DNA from: Curtobacterium sp. 458
GTDB lineage: Bacteria > Actinomycetota > Actinomycetes > Actinomycetales > Microbacteriaceae
Length of the DNA stretch: 64,000 nt
Reading direction: 5' to 3'
Assembly: GCF_030406605.1 (NCBI RefSeq)
Contig: NZ_CP129104.1
Coordinates: 1,752,552 to 1,816,551 of the forward strand
The position numbers and the translations under genes were made by a program. The notes below the pieces were generated by a model that saw nothing but the letters and a program-made list of their open reading frames with translations, did not search any database and had not been told where the DNA came from. Numbering within the stretch: the stretch's first letter is position 1; the number at the start of each line of letters is the position of its first letter. Below, in pieces: positions 28,529 through 37,180 of this stretch.

Positions 28529-29565
28529 GCGGCCTGGAGGCGCACGTCGTCGTCCGCGCCCGTGACGTGGACGTCGCGCTCGAGGTCGGTCCCGACGAGT
28601 GCGTCGCCCTCGTCGGCCCGAACGGCGCCGGCAAGTCGACGGTCGTCGACGTCCTCGCCGGGCTCGTCCGTCCGGACGGCGGTGCGGTCGTCCTCGACGG
28701 ACGCACGCTCTCCGACGACGTCCGCTCGGTGCCCACCCACCGCCGACGCATCGGCCTGGTCGCGCAGCGCCCCGACCTCTTCCCCCACCGCTCCGTCGTC
28801 GCGAACGTCGCCTTCGGACCGCGAGCGGTCGGCGCCACCAGCCGGGAGGCCCGTGGCCGCGCCCGCGACGCGTTGGCCGCCGTCGGGGCGCTCCCGTTGG
28901 CCGACCGAGCGCCGGGGACGCTTTCGGGCGGCCAGGCCCAGCGCGTCGCGATCGCCCGCGCCCTCGCCGCCGACCCGGCGGTGCTGCTCCTCGACGAGCC
29001 GACCTCGGCGCTCGACGTCACTGCCCGGCAGGAGGTCCGCGCCGCCCTCGTCACCGCGGCCGCCGGACGTCCGACGCTGCTCGTGACGCACGACCCCGTC
29101 GAGGTGATGGCGCTCGCCGACCGGGTCGTCGTGGTCGAGGCCGGGCGGGTCGTCGACCGCGGCACCCCGGGTGCGGTCCTCGGCCGTCCGCGGAGCGCCT
29201 TCGCCGCCCGGTTCTCGGGCCTGGTGACGGTGCCCGGGAGGGCGACCAGCGGCGGGGTCGTGACCACCGACGGCGGTGAGCTGGCGTCGGCGCCGCACAC
29301 CGTGCCTCCCGGCCGGTCGGCCCTGGCCGCCTACCACCCGACGGCCGCGCTCCTGACGCGGGACGACGACGGGGTGGGGCGTCGCGTGGACGCCGTCGAA
29401 CCACGGGACGGCCTCGTCCGGGTCGTGGCGGGCGAGCTCGTGGCGGACGTCACCCTGACACGGTTCGCGGCGCTCGGGCTCGCGGTCGGCGACACCTGTC
29501 GGATCAGCGTCCCGGCCGACGAGGTGGTGGTCTACGAGCCGGACGGTGGGAGGATCGACGGATGA
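28525..29565 (+). CDS. modC: Molybdate ABC transporter ATP-binding protein ModC
   Basis: 346-residue ATPase. Walker [10 protein letters not shown] about residue 31, Q-loop in [11 protein letters not shown], signature LSGGQAQR about 132, Walker [13 protein letters not shown]-loop [10 protein letters not shown]-terminal TOBE-type extension (about 230-346) fits ModC. GTG start overlaps modB (GTGA); ends overlapping the exchanger gene (ATGA). The first codons contain CGGCCTGGAGGCGC (28530-28543), matching the left arm of the GGCCTGGAGGC hairpin family. Confidence 0.93.
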   Translation: MSGLEAHVVVRARDVDVALEVGPDECVALVGPNGAGKSTVVDVLAGLVRPDGGAVVLDGRTLSDDVRSVPTHRRRIGLVAQRPDLFPHRSVVANVAFGPRAVGATSREARGRARDALAAVGALPLADRAPGTLSGGQAQRVAIARALAADPAVLLLDEPTSALDVTARQEVRAALVTAAAGRPTLLVTHDPVEVMALADRVVVVEAGRVVDRGTPGAVLGRPRSAFAARFSGLVTVPGRATSGGVVTTDGGELASAPHTVPPGRSALAAYHPTAALLTRDDDGVGRRVDAVEPRDGLVRVVAGELVADVTLTRFAALGLAVGDTCRISVPADEVVVYEPDGGRIDG

Positions 29566-30662
29566 CCTCCTGGATCGGCAAGGCCTGGCCCGTCGCGGTA
29601 CCCGTCGTCGCGGCGGTCGTGCTGGCCCTGACGTACGGCCGGTACGACCTCGGCACGGTGGTCGTCGTCCTCGTCGCCGTCGTCCTCGCCGCGACGGTCC
29701 TCGCGGCCGTGCACCACGCCGAGGTGGTCGCGCACCGGGTGGGGGAGCCGTTCGGGTCGCTCGTGCTCGCTGTCGCGGTCACGATCATCGAGGTCGCGCT
29801 CATCATCGCGCTGTCGAGCTCGGGCGGGGCGAAGGCCGAGACGCTCGCGCGCGACACGGTGTTCTCCGCGGTGATGATCACCATGAACGGACTCGTCGGG
29901 TTGGCGATCCTCATCGGCACGACCCGGCACCACACCGTCCGGTTCAACCAGGAGGGCGCTTCCGCGGCGACGATGACGGTCGCGGCGCTGGCGGTGCTGA
30001 CGCTCGTCCTGCCGACGTTCACCACCGGGACGGACAACGCCTCGTTCACCGGTGTGCAGCTCGTGTTCGTGGCGATCGCGTCCCTCGCGCTCTACGGGCT
30101 GTTCGTGTTCACGCAGACGATCGCGCACCGGGACTTCTTCCTGCCGGTCGGCCCCGGGCCGCGGGCTGCCGCCGACGACGAGACCGTGCACGCAGCGACC
30201 CCGACCGGTCGGCAGACGCTGGTGTCGCTCGGGCTGCTGCTCCTCGCGCTCGTCGCCGTCGTGGGCCTGGCGAAGGTGGAGTCCCCGGCGATCGAGGCGG
30301 GCGTCGCGGCGGTGGGCTTCCCGCCGTCGTTCGTCGGTGTCGTGATCGCCCTGCTCATCCTGCTGCCGGAGGGGATCGCGGCGTCGAAGGCCGCGGCGCG
30401 CAACCGGATCCAGACGAGCCTGAACCTCGCGATGGGGTCGGCCATGGCGTCGATCGGTCTGACGATCCCGTCGATCGCGGTGGCGTCGCTCTTCATGCCC
30501 GGGACGCTGCTGCTCGGGCTCGGGTCGGCGCAGATCGTGCTGCTCGCGCTGACGATCGTCGCCGCGGTGCTCACCGTGCTGCCCGGGCGTGCGACGCGGC
30601 TGCAGGGCGGGGTGCACCTGGTGATCTTCGCGGCGTTCATCGTGTTGTCGATCGCGCCGTAG
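29562..30662 (+). CDS. Ca2+/H+ (Na+/H+) antiporter, ChaA-type CaCA family
   Basis: 366-residue cation/proton exchanger with about eleven TM helices. Both alpha-repeat signatures are present: GEPFGSLVLAVAVTIIEVALIIAL near residue 62 and LPEGIAASKAAARNRIQTSLN with GSAMASIGLTIPSI near residues 267-305. Members exchange Ca2+, Na+ or K+ for H+. Start overlaps modC by 4 nt (ATGA), so it is transcribed with the molybdate transporter although no functional link is known. GC-rich repeats fill the gap to the convergent moaD. Confidence 0.9.
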   Translation: MTSWIGKAWPVAVPVVAAVVLALTYGRYDLGTVVVVLVAVVLAATVLAAVHHAEVVAHRVGEPFGSLVLAVAVTIIEVALIIALSSSGGAKAETLARDTVFSAVMITMNGLVGLAILIGTTRHHTVRFNQEGASAATMTVAALAVLTLVLPTFTTGTDNASFTGVQLVFVAIASLALYGLFVFTQTIAHRDFFLPVGPGPRAAADDETVHAATPTGRQTLVSLGLLLLALVAVVGLAKVESPAIEAGVAAVGFPPSFVGVVIALLILLPEGIAASKAAARNRIQTSLNLAMGSAMASIGLTIPSIAVASLFMPGTLLLGLGSAQIVLLALTIVAAVLTVLPGRATRLQGGVHLVIFAAFIVLSIAP

Positions 30663-30667
30663 CGCGG

Positions 30668-30836
30668 GACCGCCGCCGGGTCGTGTGGGCGACCGCCGCC
30701 GGGTCGTGTGGGCGGCCACGGGCGACCGGCGCTGGGTCGCGTTGTCGGCCGCCGAGTCGAGCGGGCGGCCGCCCCCGGTCGCACGGGCCGCCGGGTCGCG
30801 CGGGCCGCCGGGTCGCCGGGTCGCCGGGTCGCGCGG
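30668..30836. repeat. GC-rich tandem repeats in a convergent gap
   Basis: A perfect 23-bp direct duplication (30668-30690, 30691-30713, GACCGCCGCCGGGTCGTGTG...) is followed by several CGCCGGGTCGC(G) units (30784-30836). Confidence 0.7.
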
Positions 30837-30839
30837 GTG

Positions 30840-31094
30840 TCAGCCGCCGGCGAACGGCGGCATCACGTCGACGGTCCCCACCCCGACGAGCGAGGTCGAG
30901 CGGTCCCGCGTGCTCACCCCGTCGACGAGGAACGAGCACCGCTCCACCAGCGCCGACCACCGCTGCGGGTCCGCCGCCGTGACCGCTGCCAGCGCCACGT
31001 CGAGCGAGGCGACCGGCATCGACGCGACGTCGACCGCGACCTCGTCCGCACCGACCGCGGCCCGGGCCGCCGCGAAGAACCGCACCGTCGTCAT
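30840..31094 (-). CDS. moaD: Molybdopterin synthase sulfur carrier subunit MoaD
   Basis: 84-residue ubiquitin-fold sulfur carrier. N-terminus TTVRFFAAARAAVGADEVAV, end VMPPFAGG; the Gly-Gly terminus is what MoeB adenylates and then thiocarboxylates. Start lies 2 nt after the moaA stop, so the two are co-transcribed. MoaE, which completes molybdopterin synthase, is not in the window. Partner enzyme MoeB-rhodanese is encoded at 25751-26893. Confidence 0.93.
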   Translation of the reverse strand: MTTVRFFAAARAAVGADEVAVDVASMPVASLDVALAAVTAADPQRWSALVERCSFLVDGVSTRDRSTSLVGVGTVDVMPPFAGG

Positions 31095-31096
31095 CG

Positions 31097-32155
31097 TCAG
31101 CCCCCGATCGCGCTCATGCCCCGCGTCGGGTGCACGAGGTCGTCGCTGTCGTCGCCGTGGTCGCGGGGCTTCGCCCACATCGCCCGCTGCCAGAGCTCGG
31201 CGACCTCGTCGTCCGTCGCGCCCGAGCGCATCGGACCGAGCACGTCGGTCTCGTCGTCGGAGAACAGACAGCTGCGGACGTGGCCGTCGGCGGTGAGTCG
31301 GGTGCGGGTGCAGTCGGCGCAGAAGGACTCGGTGATGCTCGCGATGATGCCGATCGTGCCGAGCTCCGCGCCGAGGGCGCCGTCCGCTCCGCGTGCGAGC
31401 ACCCGGAACCGCTCGGCCGGTGCGCCGTCGCGCGGGGCCTCGTCGGGGACCAGCCCGAACGCGGCGGAGAGCGTCGCACGGGTCTCGGCCGCGGTGATCA
31501 TGGTCGAGCGCTCCCAGGCGTGGTCGCTGTCGAGCGGCATCTGCTCGATGAAGCGGAGCTCGTACCCGCGCTCGAGGCACCAACGCATGAGGTCCGGCGC
31601 GAGGTGGTCGTTGACGCCGCGGAGCAGCACCGCGTTGACCTTGATCGCGAGTCCGGCGTCGTGGGCGGCCGACAGCCCGGCGATGACCTTGTCGAGGAAG
31701 GGCCGCCGGGTGACCTCGGTGAAGACGTCGGGGTCGACGGTGTCGAGCGACACGTTCACCCGCCGGAGGCCTGCGGCGTACAGCGCCGACGCACGGTGCG
31801 CCAGGCCGATCGCGTTCGTCGTCAGCGACAGCTCCGGTGCGTCCGGCAGGGCCGCGCAGCGCGCGATCACGTCCACGAGGTCGTGGCGGAGCATCGGCTC
31901 GCCGCCCGTGAACCGGACCTTGCGCACGCCGAACCGCGCGGTGCCGAGCCGGACGAGCCGCTCGATCTCCGCCGCGGTCATCAGTGCGTCGTCCGGGGCG
32001 AACGGCAGCCCGGCCGCCGGCATGCAGTAGGTGCAGCGGAGGTTGCAGCGCTCGGTCAGCGAGACCCGCAGGTCGACGGCGCGGCGGCCGAAGCGGTCGA
32101 GCAGCGCGTCCGCCGAGGGAGCGCCGGTCGTTCCGAGCAGCGTCGCGGGAGCCAT
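31097..32155 (-). CDS. moaA: GTP 3',8-cyclase MoaA (radical SAM)
   Basis: 352-residue radical SAM enzyme, first step of molybdenum cofactor synthesis, with two 4Fe-4S clusters. N-terminal cluster CNLRCTYC (CxxxCxxC) about residue 37, RFTGGEPMLR, SLDTVDPDVF, C-terminal cluster CADCTRTRLTADGHVRSC, and the conserved C-terminal GG. ATG at 32155 with TACGCT 6 nt upstream, the hexamer overlapping the 3' end of the upstream glycosyltransferase gene, so moaA-moaD likely has its own leaderless promoter. Confidence 0.96.
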   Translation of the reverse strand: MAPATLLGTTGAPSADALLDRFGRRAVDLRVSLTERCNLRCTYCMPAAGLPFAPDDALMTAAEIERLVRLGTARFGVRKVRFTGGEPMLRHDLVDVIARCAALPDAPELSLTTNAIGLAHRASALYAAGLRRVNVSLDTVDPDVFTEVTRRPFLDKVIAGLSAAHDAGLAIKVNAVLLRGVNDHLAPDLMRWCLERGYELRFIEQMPLDSDHAWERSTMITAAETRATLSAAFGLVPDEAPRDGAPAERFRVLARGADGALGAELGTIGIIASITESFCADCTRTRLTADGHVRSCLFSDDETDVLGPMRSGATDDEVAELWQRAMWAKPRDHGDDSDDLVHPTRGMSAIGG

Positions 32156-32159
32156 GGCG

Positions 32160-33632
32160 TCAGCGTACGTCCTCGGCCGACCGCGTACCTGACGACATCG
32201 CGGGTGCGTGCGCTGCCCGGCCGTCCCGGAACAGCAGTCGGTCTCGCCACCGGGCCCAGTCGGAGCGGCTGGTGCGGGCGAGCGTGCCGACCACCACGAC
32301 GAGGACCGCCGCGGCGAGCCACCACCGGTAGGCGGGGGTCGACGGCCACACCCCGCGCAGCGCGATCGCGAGCCCGATCGACAGCCACTCCCACCGGCCG
32401 GACAGCACCACGAACGGGATGAGCAGCAGTGCGTACCAGGGGTAGCGGGGGGTCACGGCGAGGAACGTCACGCCGATGAGCAGGACCTCCCCGGACCAGG
32501 GGGCCGCCGGGTCGGCCAGGCGCCAGGCGACGTACGCGGCGAGCAGCACGAGCAGCCCGACGACGACCGTGCCCGCGTCCCCGGGGAACACGAGCGACAC
32601 GAGGGCGAACCGGGAGCCGTCCTCGTAGCCCTCCTCCGACAGGTAGCCGGGCAGGTACCCGAGCACCTTCGGCCCGGTCGAGACGACGTACGGCACGTAC
32701 AGCAGTGCGAAGACGGCCACGCCGACGGGGATCGCCCACCAGTGCCGTCGTCTGCCGAGGAGCGGCGGGTAGACGAGTGCGGGGATGAGCTTCGACGCGG
32801 TCGCCGCCCCGAGCGCGATCCCGCCCCAGATCGGCCGACCGAACGCGACCAGCACCGCGCCCGCGGTCGCCAGGGCGGCGCCGAGTGCGTCGACGTGCGA
32901 GTTCGTGACCGCCTCGGACGCCACGAGCGGCGACCACGCCCAGAGCGCCGCCCACCAGACCGGACGACCGGTGCGCCGGAGCACCGCGACGAGCCCGACG
33001 GTCACGCCGAGCGACAGCAGCAGCCCCGCCACCTGGAACGGCATGTACTGCGCGGTCGCGGGCACGAAGGCCCGCACGAGCGCGAACCACAGCTGGGCCA
33101 TCGGCGGGTAGATCGTGACGACGTCCGGACGGTTGATCGCCACGCAGTGCCCGTCCGCGCCGTCCCCGAGCCCGCGGAACCGCGGTTCGATCGGCTTGCA
33201 CGTGCCGTCGACCTTGTCGGGGAACAGCCAGTCGGGCCGGAGCCCGGCGAGCGCCTCGGATTGCGGGGTGTGCGCGTACGGTGAGATCCCGGCGTGCTGC
33301 ACGATGCCGTCCCAGGCGTACCGGGCAGAGTCGGTGCTGGTGTTCGGCGGACCTGCGAGCGCGGCGAGCCCGACCACCAGGCCGCCGCCGACGACGAGCC
33401 AGGTCGTCCACCGCGAGGGGACGAACCGCAGCGCGAGCACCGACGCCGCGAACACCGTCCAAGCGATCAGGGTCCACGCGACGAATGGGGAACGATGACC
33501 AGCTCGGAGGAACCCCAGATGCGTGACGCCGTAGGCGACGACGCCCGCCAGGGCGAGCACCCCGACGACGGCCAGGACGGTCGGCACCAGGACGGTCGGC
33601 GTGGGTCGGCCGGGGCGGAGACGTTCACTCAT
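32160..33632 (-). CDS. Membrane glycosyltransferase, GT87/DUF2029-like
   Basis: 490-residue polytopic GT-C protein with about eleven TM segments. Seen: TSTDSARYAWDGIVQHAGISPYAHTP with an Asp-rich extracytoplasmic loop near residue 100, INRPDVVTIYPPMAQLWF (the YPP motif of GT87), NSHVDALG, and FLAVTPRYPWYALLL. Relatives are polyprenyl-phosphate-mannose-dependent mannosyltransferases of lipoglycan synthesis. TAGCCT lies 9 nt before the ATG. Ends 4 nt before the moaA start codon. Confidence 0.82.
   Translation of the reverse strand: MSERLRPGRPTPTVLVPTVLAVVGVLALAGVVAYGVTHLGFLRAGHRSPFVAWTLIAWTVFAASVLALRFVPSRWTTWLVVGGGLVVGLAALAGPPNTSTDSARYAWDGIVQHAGISPYAHTPQSEALAGLRPDWLFPDKVDGTCKPIEPRFRGLGDGADGHCVAINRPDVVTIYPPMAQLWFALVRAFVPATAQYMPFQVAGLLLSLGVTVGLVAVLRRTGRPVWWAALWAWSPLVASEAVTNSHVDALGAALATAGAVLVAFGRPIWGGIALGAATASKLIPALVYPPLLGRRRHWWAIPVGVAVFALLYVPYVVSTGPKVLGYLPGYLSEEGYEDGSRFALVSLVFPGDAGTVVVGLLVLLAAYVAWRLADPAAPWSGEVLLIGVTFLAVTPRYPWYALLLIPFVVLSGRWEWLSIGLAIALRGVWPSTPAYRWWLAAAVLVVVVGTLARTSRSDWARWRDRLLFRDGRAAHAPAMSSGTRSAEDVR
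32162..32167 (-). promoter_or_regulatory. -10 element TACGCT, leaderless start of moaA
   Basis: Six nt before the ATG at 32155, inside the last codons of the preceding gene. Confidence 0.55.
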
Positions 33633-33686
33633 GGTGCGTCGAGGCTAGCGACGGTCCGGCGGCTGCTCCTGGATGCACGATCCGCG

Positions 33687-35135
33687 ATGGCGTCGCCGAA
33701 CCGGAACGCCCGCTCGGCCGTGGTCCTGGGGCGTCTGCTCGGCATCGCGTTCCTGGTCTGCTTCGGCACCGGCGTCTACAGCCACCTCCTCCAGCAGCCG
33801 TTCCCGTGGATGCGCTTCCCCACCCGTCCCGTGCAGCTCTACCAGTTCACGCAGGGCCTGCACATCACCGCGGGGATCGCGATCATCCCGCTGCTCCTCG
33901 CGAAGCTCAACACCGTGATGCCCGCCCTGGTCCAGGTCCCCCCGGTGCGGGGGTTCCTGCACCTCCTCGAGCGGCTCTCCATCGCGGTGCTCGTGGCGGC
34001 GGCCATCGTGCAGGTGGGGACCGGGCTGCTGAACACGTACCAGTGGTACCCGTGGCCGTTCCCGTTCAAGCAGGTGCACAACGCGCTGGCGTACGTCATC
34101 ATCGGCTCGCTCATCGTGCACGTCGCGGTGAAGCTGCGGGTCATCGCGCGGTACTGGCGGTCGCGCGACTCGTACGACGAGCACGGCCGGTTCGTGCCGG
34201 ACGCGTCGGTGGGCAGCGAGCTGCTGCCGCCGGCGGCCGACCGGGAGGCGCGGGTCGACCCCGCCTCGGACGCCCCGGCCCCGCAGGCGGCCGCCTCCTA
34301 CCCCCGCGGCCTCACCGGCCGCCTGCTCCGCTGGGTCGACGGCGCTCCCGCCGCGACCCCGGGCGGGGCCGAGCCTCGCGCTGAGCGACCGGACTCGGGG
34401 CCTGAGTCGCGAGAAGCGTCGCCGAGCGCGGGTCTCCGGGCGCCCGACGCGGCTCTCGGGGCCCCCGACGCGAGTCCCGGGGCGGAGCCGAGCCGTGCCT
34501 CCAGGCCGTCGACCGCGGCGACCAGCGGACGACGTGAGCGGATCGCCCGACGCGGGTTCTTCGCCGGGGTGACCGCCGCGACCGTCGGCGTCGTCGCCCT
34601 GACCGCCGGCCAGTCGAGCACGCTCGCCGAGCCGTTCAACGTGTTCGGTGCGCGCCAGCGGCACCGCGGTCCGAACGACCTGCCCGTCAACCGGACGGCG
34701 CGGGCGGCGGGGGTCCTCGCGACCGCGACCGCCGCGGACTGGGCGCTCACCGTCGTCGGACCGGCCGTCAGCCGGACGTTCTCGCGCGCCGAGCTCGTCG
34801 CGCTCGGGACGGCGCAGGCGGAACTGCCGATCTCCTGCGTCGAGGGCTGGAGCCAGATGGCGACCTGGCGCGGGGTGCGGATGCGCGACCTGCTGCTCGC
34901 CGTCCAGGCGGAGCCGGGGTCGAAGGTCCGCGTGACGAGCCTCGAGCGGCACGGCGGCTACCGGATCATGGACATGGGGCCCGAGTACGCGGAGGACCCG
35001 ACGACCCTCGTGGCCCTCGAGCTGAACGGTGCGACGCTCGACCTCGACCACGGGTTCCCGGCGCGCATCATCGCTCCGGGCCGGCCCGGGGTGCTGCAGA
35101 CGAAGTGGATCGAGAAGATCGAGGTGATCGCATGA
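33687..35135 (+). CDS. Fusion of four-helix cytochrome b-like domain and sulfite-oxidase-type molybdopterin domain
   Basis: 482 residues. The N-terminal membrane domain (about 12-150) has four TM helices and conserved His (FTQGLHITAG, HNALAYVIIG, IVHVAVKL), resembling cytochrome b561/FdnI haem carriers. A 110-residue Pro/Ala-rich linker follows. Then RRERIARRGFFAG with a hydrophobic stretch (about 287-310) resembles an internal Tat-type signal. The last part is the oxidoreductase molybdopterin domain (SUOX fold): LPISCVEGWSQMATWRGVRMRDLL with the Mo-ligand Cys, and DHGFPARIIAPGRPGVLQTKWIEKIEV. Next to the Moco genes that would supply its cofactor. Substrate unknown. ATG at 33687 is the only credible start after 33650. 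Confidence 0.82.
   Translation: MASPNRNARSAVVLGRLLGIAFLVCFGTGVYSHLLQQPFPWMRFPTRPVQLYQFTQGLHITAGIAIIPLLLAKLNTVMPALVQVPPVRGFLHLLERLSIAVLVAAAIVQVGTGLLNTYQWYPWPFPFKQVHNALAYVIIGSLIVHVAVKLRVIARYWRSRDSYDEHGRFVPDASVGSELLPPAADREARVDPASDAPAPQAAASYPRGLTGRLLRWVDGAPAATPGGAEPRAERPDSGPESREASPSAGLRAPDAALGAPDASPGAEPSRASRPSTAATSGRRERIARRGFFAGVTAATVGVVALTAGQSSTLAEPFNVFGARQRHRGPNDLPVNRTARAAGVLATATAADWALTVVGPAVSRTFSRAELVALGTAQAELPISCVEGWSQMATWRGVRMRDLLLAVQAEPGSKVRVTSLERHGGYRIMDMGPEYAEDPTTLVALELNGATLDLDHGFPARIIAPGRPGVLQTKWIEKIEVIA
34493..34510 (+). repeat. Right arm of the GGCCTGGAGGC hairpin family inside a coding linker
   Basis: CCGTGCCTCCAGGCCGTC is identical to the right arm of copy 6. It is in frame and encodes part of the low-complexity linker; no matching left arm is adjacent. 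Confidence 0.6.
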
Positions 35136-35587
35136 AGGCCGCGCGGATCGTGCTCGTCGTGCTCGGTGTCCTGGTGATGGCGTTCGGTGCGTACGTCCTC
35201 GTGACGACCGTGCGACCGAACCGGATCTGGGGGCTCGCGACCTGGTTGCTCGGCGCTGTCGTCCTGCACGACGCCGTGCTCTCACCCTTCGTCGTGGGTG
35301 CCGGCCTCCTGCTCCGCCGGACCGGGCGCTCGATCCGGGCGTGGGTGCTCGTGGTCGTCCAGTCGGCCGTGGTGCTCGGGAGCGTGCTGGCCCTCGTGGT
35401 GCTGCCCGAGATCGCGGCGAAGGCACACGGGCAGAAGAACCCGACGATCCTGCCGTTCGACTACGGCGTCCGGTTGGCGATCGTCGAGGGGGTGCTGCTC
35501 GTCGTGGTGATCGCGGTGCTCGTCGTCGGCGGCCTGATGTCGAGGAATCGTCCACGAGCACTGGTTGAACCGACAACCAATCGGTAG
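35132..35587 (+). CDS. Four-TM membrane protein coupled to the molybdoenzyme fusion
   Basis: 151 residues, not recognised. Four predicted TM helices (about 5-25, 33-55, 66-90, 110-132) and a short basic C-terminus. ATG overlaps the upstream TGA (ATGA), so it is co-translated with the cytochrome-b/molybdopterin fusion and may be a membrane accessory subunit. Its last codons contain the MarR operator palindrome and the -35 region of the next gene. Confidence 0.75.
   Translation: MKAARIVLVVLGVLVMAFGAYVLVTTVRPNRIWGLATWLLGAVVLHDAVLSPFVVGAGLLLRRTGRSIRAWVLVVVQSAVVLGSVLALVVLPEIAAKAHGQKNPTILPFDYGVRLAIVEGVLLVVVIAVLVVGGLMSRNRPRALVEPTTNR
35562..35579. promoter_or_regulatory. MarR operator palindrome TGGTTG-N6-CAACCA
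   Basis: Perfect 6-bp half-sites covering the -35 to -10 interval of the marR-type promoter (TGGTTG, 17 bp, TAGACT). Autorepression is expected. Confidence 0.65.
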
Positions 35588-35590
35588 ACT
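35585..35590 (+). promoter_or_regulatory. -10 element TAGACT, leaderless start of marR-type gene
   Basis: Six nt before the ATG at 35597. Confidence 0.6.
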
Positions 35591-35596
35591 CGGCCC

Positions 35597-36157
35597 ATGC
35601 CCGAGCCGACCGACGACACCCCGTGGCTCGACCGCGCGCAGCTCCGTGCGTGGATGAAGCTCGTCGCGGTCATGGAGCTCCTGCCGGCGGCGCTCGACCA
35701 ACAGCTCCAGCGTGACGCCGACCTGACGCACTTCGACTACATGGTCATCGCGATGCTCTCCGAGACGGAGTCGCGCACGCTGAGGATGTCCGCGCTGGCC
35801 TCGGCGACGAACGCGTCCCTGCCCCGGCTGTCCCACGTGGTGTCACGGCTCGAGAAGCGCGGGCTCGTCGCACGCTGCCCCTCCACCGACGACCGCCGGG
35901 CAACCGACGTGCGGCTCACCGACGACGGCTACGCGGCCATCGTCGAGGCGGCGCCGCAGCACGTGCGGACCGCGCGGACGTTCGTCATCGACGCGCTGAC
36001 CGACGAGCAGGTGGGGCAACTCGACGCGATCACGATGGCGCTGCTCGGGCGCCTCGACCCCGAGGGTCGCTTCGCCGCGCTGACCTACCCGCGCGACGAC
36101 GACGCCCCGACGATCTGCGAGGAGCGGCTCACCGGGCAGGGGCAGCCACCGCAGTAG
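35597..36157 (+). CDS. MarR-family transcriptional regulator
   Basis: 186-residue winged-helix regulator. Dimer helices at both ends; the wHTH covers about 50-110: LRMSALASATNASLPRLSHVVSRLEKRGLVARCPSTDDRRATDVRLTDDGY, with the wing motif DDRR. Acts as a dimer on palindromes like the TGGTTG-N6-CAACCA site just upstream. Neighbouring targets could include the molybdoenzyme pair upstream; this is an inference. The ligand is unknown. Confidence 0.88.
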   Translation: MPEPTDDTPWLDRAQLRAWMKLVAVMELLPAALDQQLQRDADLTHFDYMVIAMLSETESRTLRMSALASATNASLPRLSHVVSRLEKRGLVARCPSTDDRRATDVRLTDDGYAAIVEAAPQHVRTARTFVIDALTDEQVGQLDAITMALLGRLDPEGRFAALTYPRDDDAPTICEERLTGQGQPPQ

Positions 36158-36176
36158 GCGCGCGCTCGGGCTGCAA

Positions 36177-36182
36177 TAGGCT
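36177..36182 (+). promoter_or_regulatory. -10 element TAGGCT, leaderless start of pheA
   Basis: Six nt before the ATG at 36189. Confidence 0.6.
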
Positions 36183-36188
36183 CACCGC

Positions 36189-37145
36189 ATGAACGCGCCC
36201 GCCGAGCCCTCCGACACGTACTCCTACCTCGGACCGGCCGGCACCTTCACCGAGGCGGCGCTCAAGCTCGTCGAGGCCGCCGCCGGCAAGCCCTGGCGGA
36301 GCGTGAACAACGTCGGCGAAGCGCTCGACGACGTCATGAGCGGCCGGTCGGTCGGTGCCGTGATCGCGATCGAGAACAGCGTCGACGGCGGAGTCAGCGC
36401 CACGCAAGACGCCCTCGCCCGGATCCCCGGCGTGCGGATCGTGGGGGAGTACCTCGTCCCGGTCGACTTCGTCCTCGTCGCACGGCACGGCACGACCCTC
36501 GCCGACGTGCGCACCGTGAACGCCCACCCCGTCGCCTACGCCCAGACGCACCAGTGGCTCGAGCAGCACCTCCCCGGACACGGGCACATCCCGGCGTCCT
36601 CGAACGTCGCCGCCGCCGTGTCCCTGCTCGACGAGCACCCCACCGCGGACGCCGCCGTCGCGCCTCCCGGGATCACCGACCACCACGACCTCGCGGTGCT
36701 GGCGTCCTCGATCGGTGACAACGCCTCGGCCGTGACACGGTTCGTGCTCGTGTCGCGGACGCTCGCCCTGCCCGAGCCGACCGGAGCCGACAAGACGAGC
36801 GTCATCGTCGAGCTGCCGAGCGAGCACCCCGGCGCCCTCGTCGACATGCTCGAGCAGTTCGCGACGCGGGGGATCAACATGGGGTTGCTGTCCTCGCGGC
36901 CGATCGGCGACGAGCTCGGCCGCTACCGGTTCGTCATCGACCTCGACGGGCACGTGCGCGACGAACGGGTGGCGGACGCGCTGCTCGGTCTCCGGCGGTT
37001 CAGCCCGCGCGTGACGTTCCTCGGGTCCTACCCGCGGGCCGACGGACAGCGACCCGAGGTGCCGGCGCGGTACTCGGACGAGGCGTTCGTCGAGGCGCGC
37101 GACTGGCTGCGGGCGATCGTCTCCGGCGAGCCCGACGCGCGGTAG
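36189..37145 (+). CDS. pheA: Prephenate dehydratase
   Basis: 318-residue monofunctional prephenate dehydratase making phenylpyruvate in phenylalanine synthesis. Catalytic domain about 10-195: YLGPAGTFTEAALKL, AIENSVDGGVSATQD, and the TRF motif in NASAVTRFVLVSR. C-terminal ACT domain about 205-290: TSVIVELPSEHPGALVDMLEQFATRGINMGLLSSRP, the feedback phenylalanine site. No chorismate mutase domain. Convergent with the lipid kinase gene. Confidence 0.95.
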   Translation: MNAPAEPSDTYSYLGPAGTFTEAALKLVEAAAGKPWRSVNNVGEALDDVMSGRSVGAVIAIENSVDGGVSATQDALARIPGVRIVGEYLVPVDFVLVARHGTTLADVRTVNAHPVAYAQTHQWLEQHLPGHGHIPASSNVAAAVSLLDEHPTADAAVAPPGITDHHDLAVLASSIGDNASAVTRFVLVSRTLALPEPTGADKTSVIVELPSEHPGALVDMLEQFATRGINMGLLSSRPIGDELGRYRFVIDLDGHVRDERVADALLGLRRFSPRVTFLGSYPRADGQRPEVPARYSDEAFVEARDWLRAIVSGEPDAR

Positions 37146-37180
37146 CGCCCGGCCCCGGCCGCAGCCGACTCGTTGTCACG

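Noticed and set aside
33294..33686. N-terminal extension of the molybdoenzyme fusion
   Set aside because: Antisense to the GT87 gene and hydrophilic. The family-like TM domain starts after the ATG at 33687.
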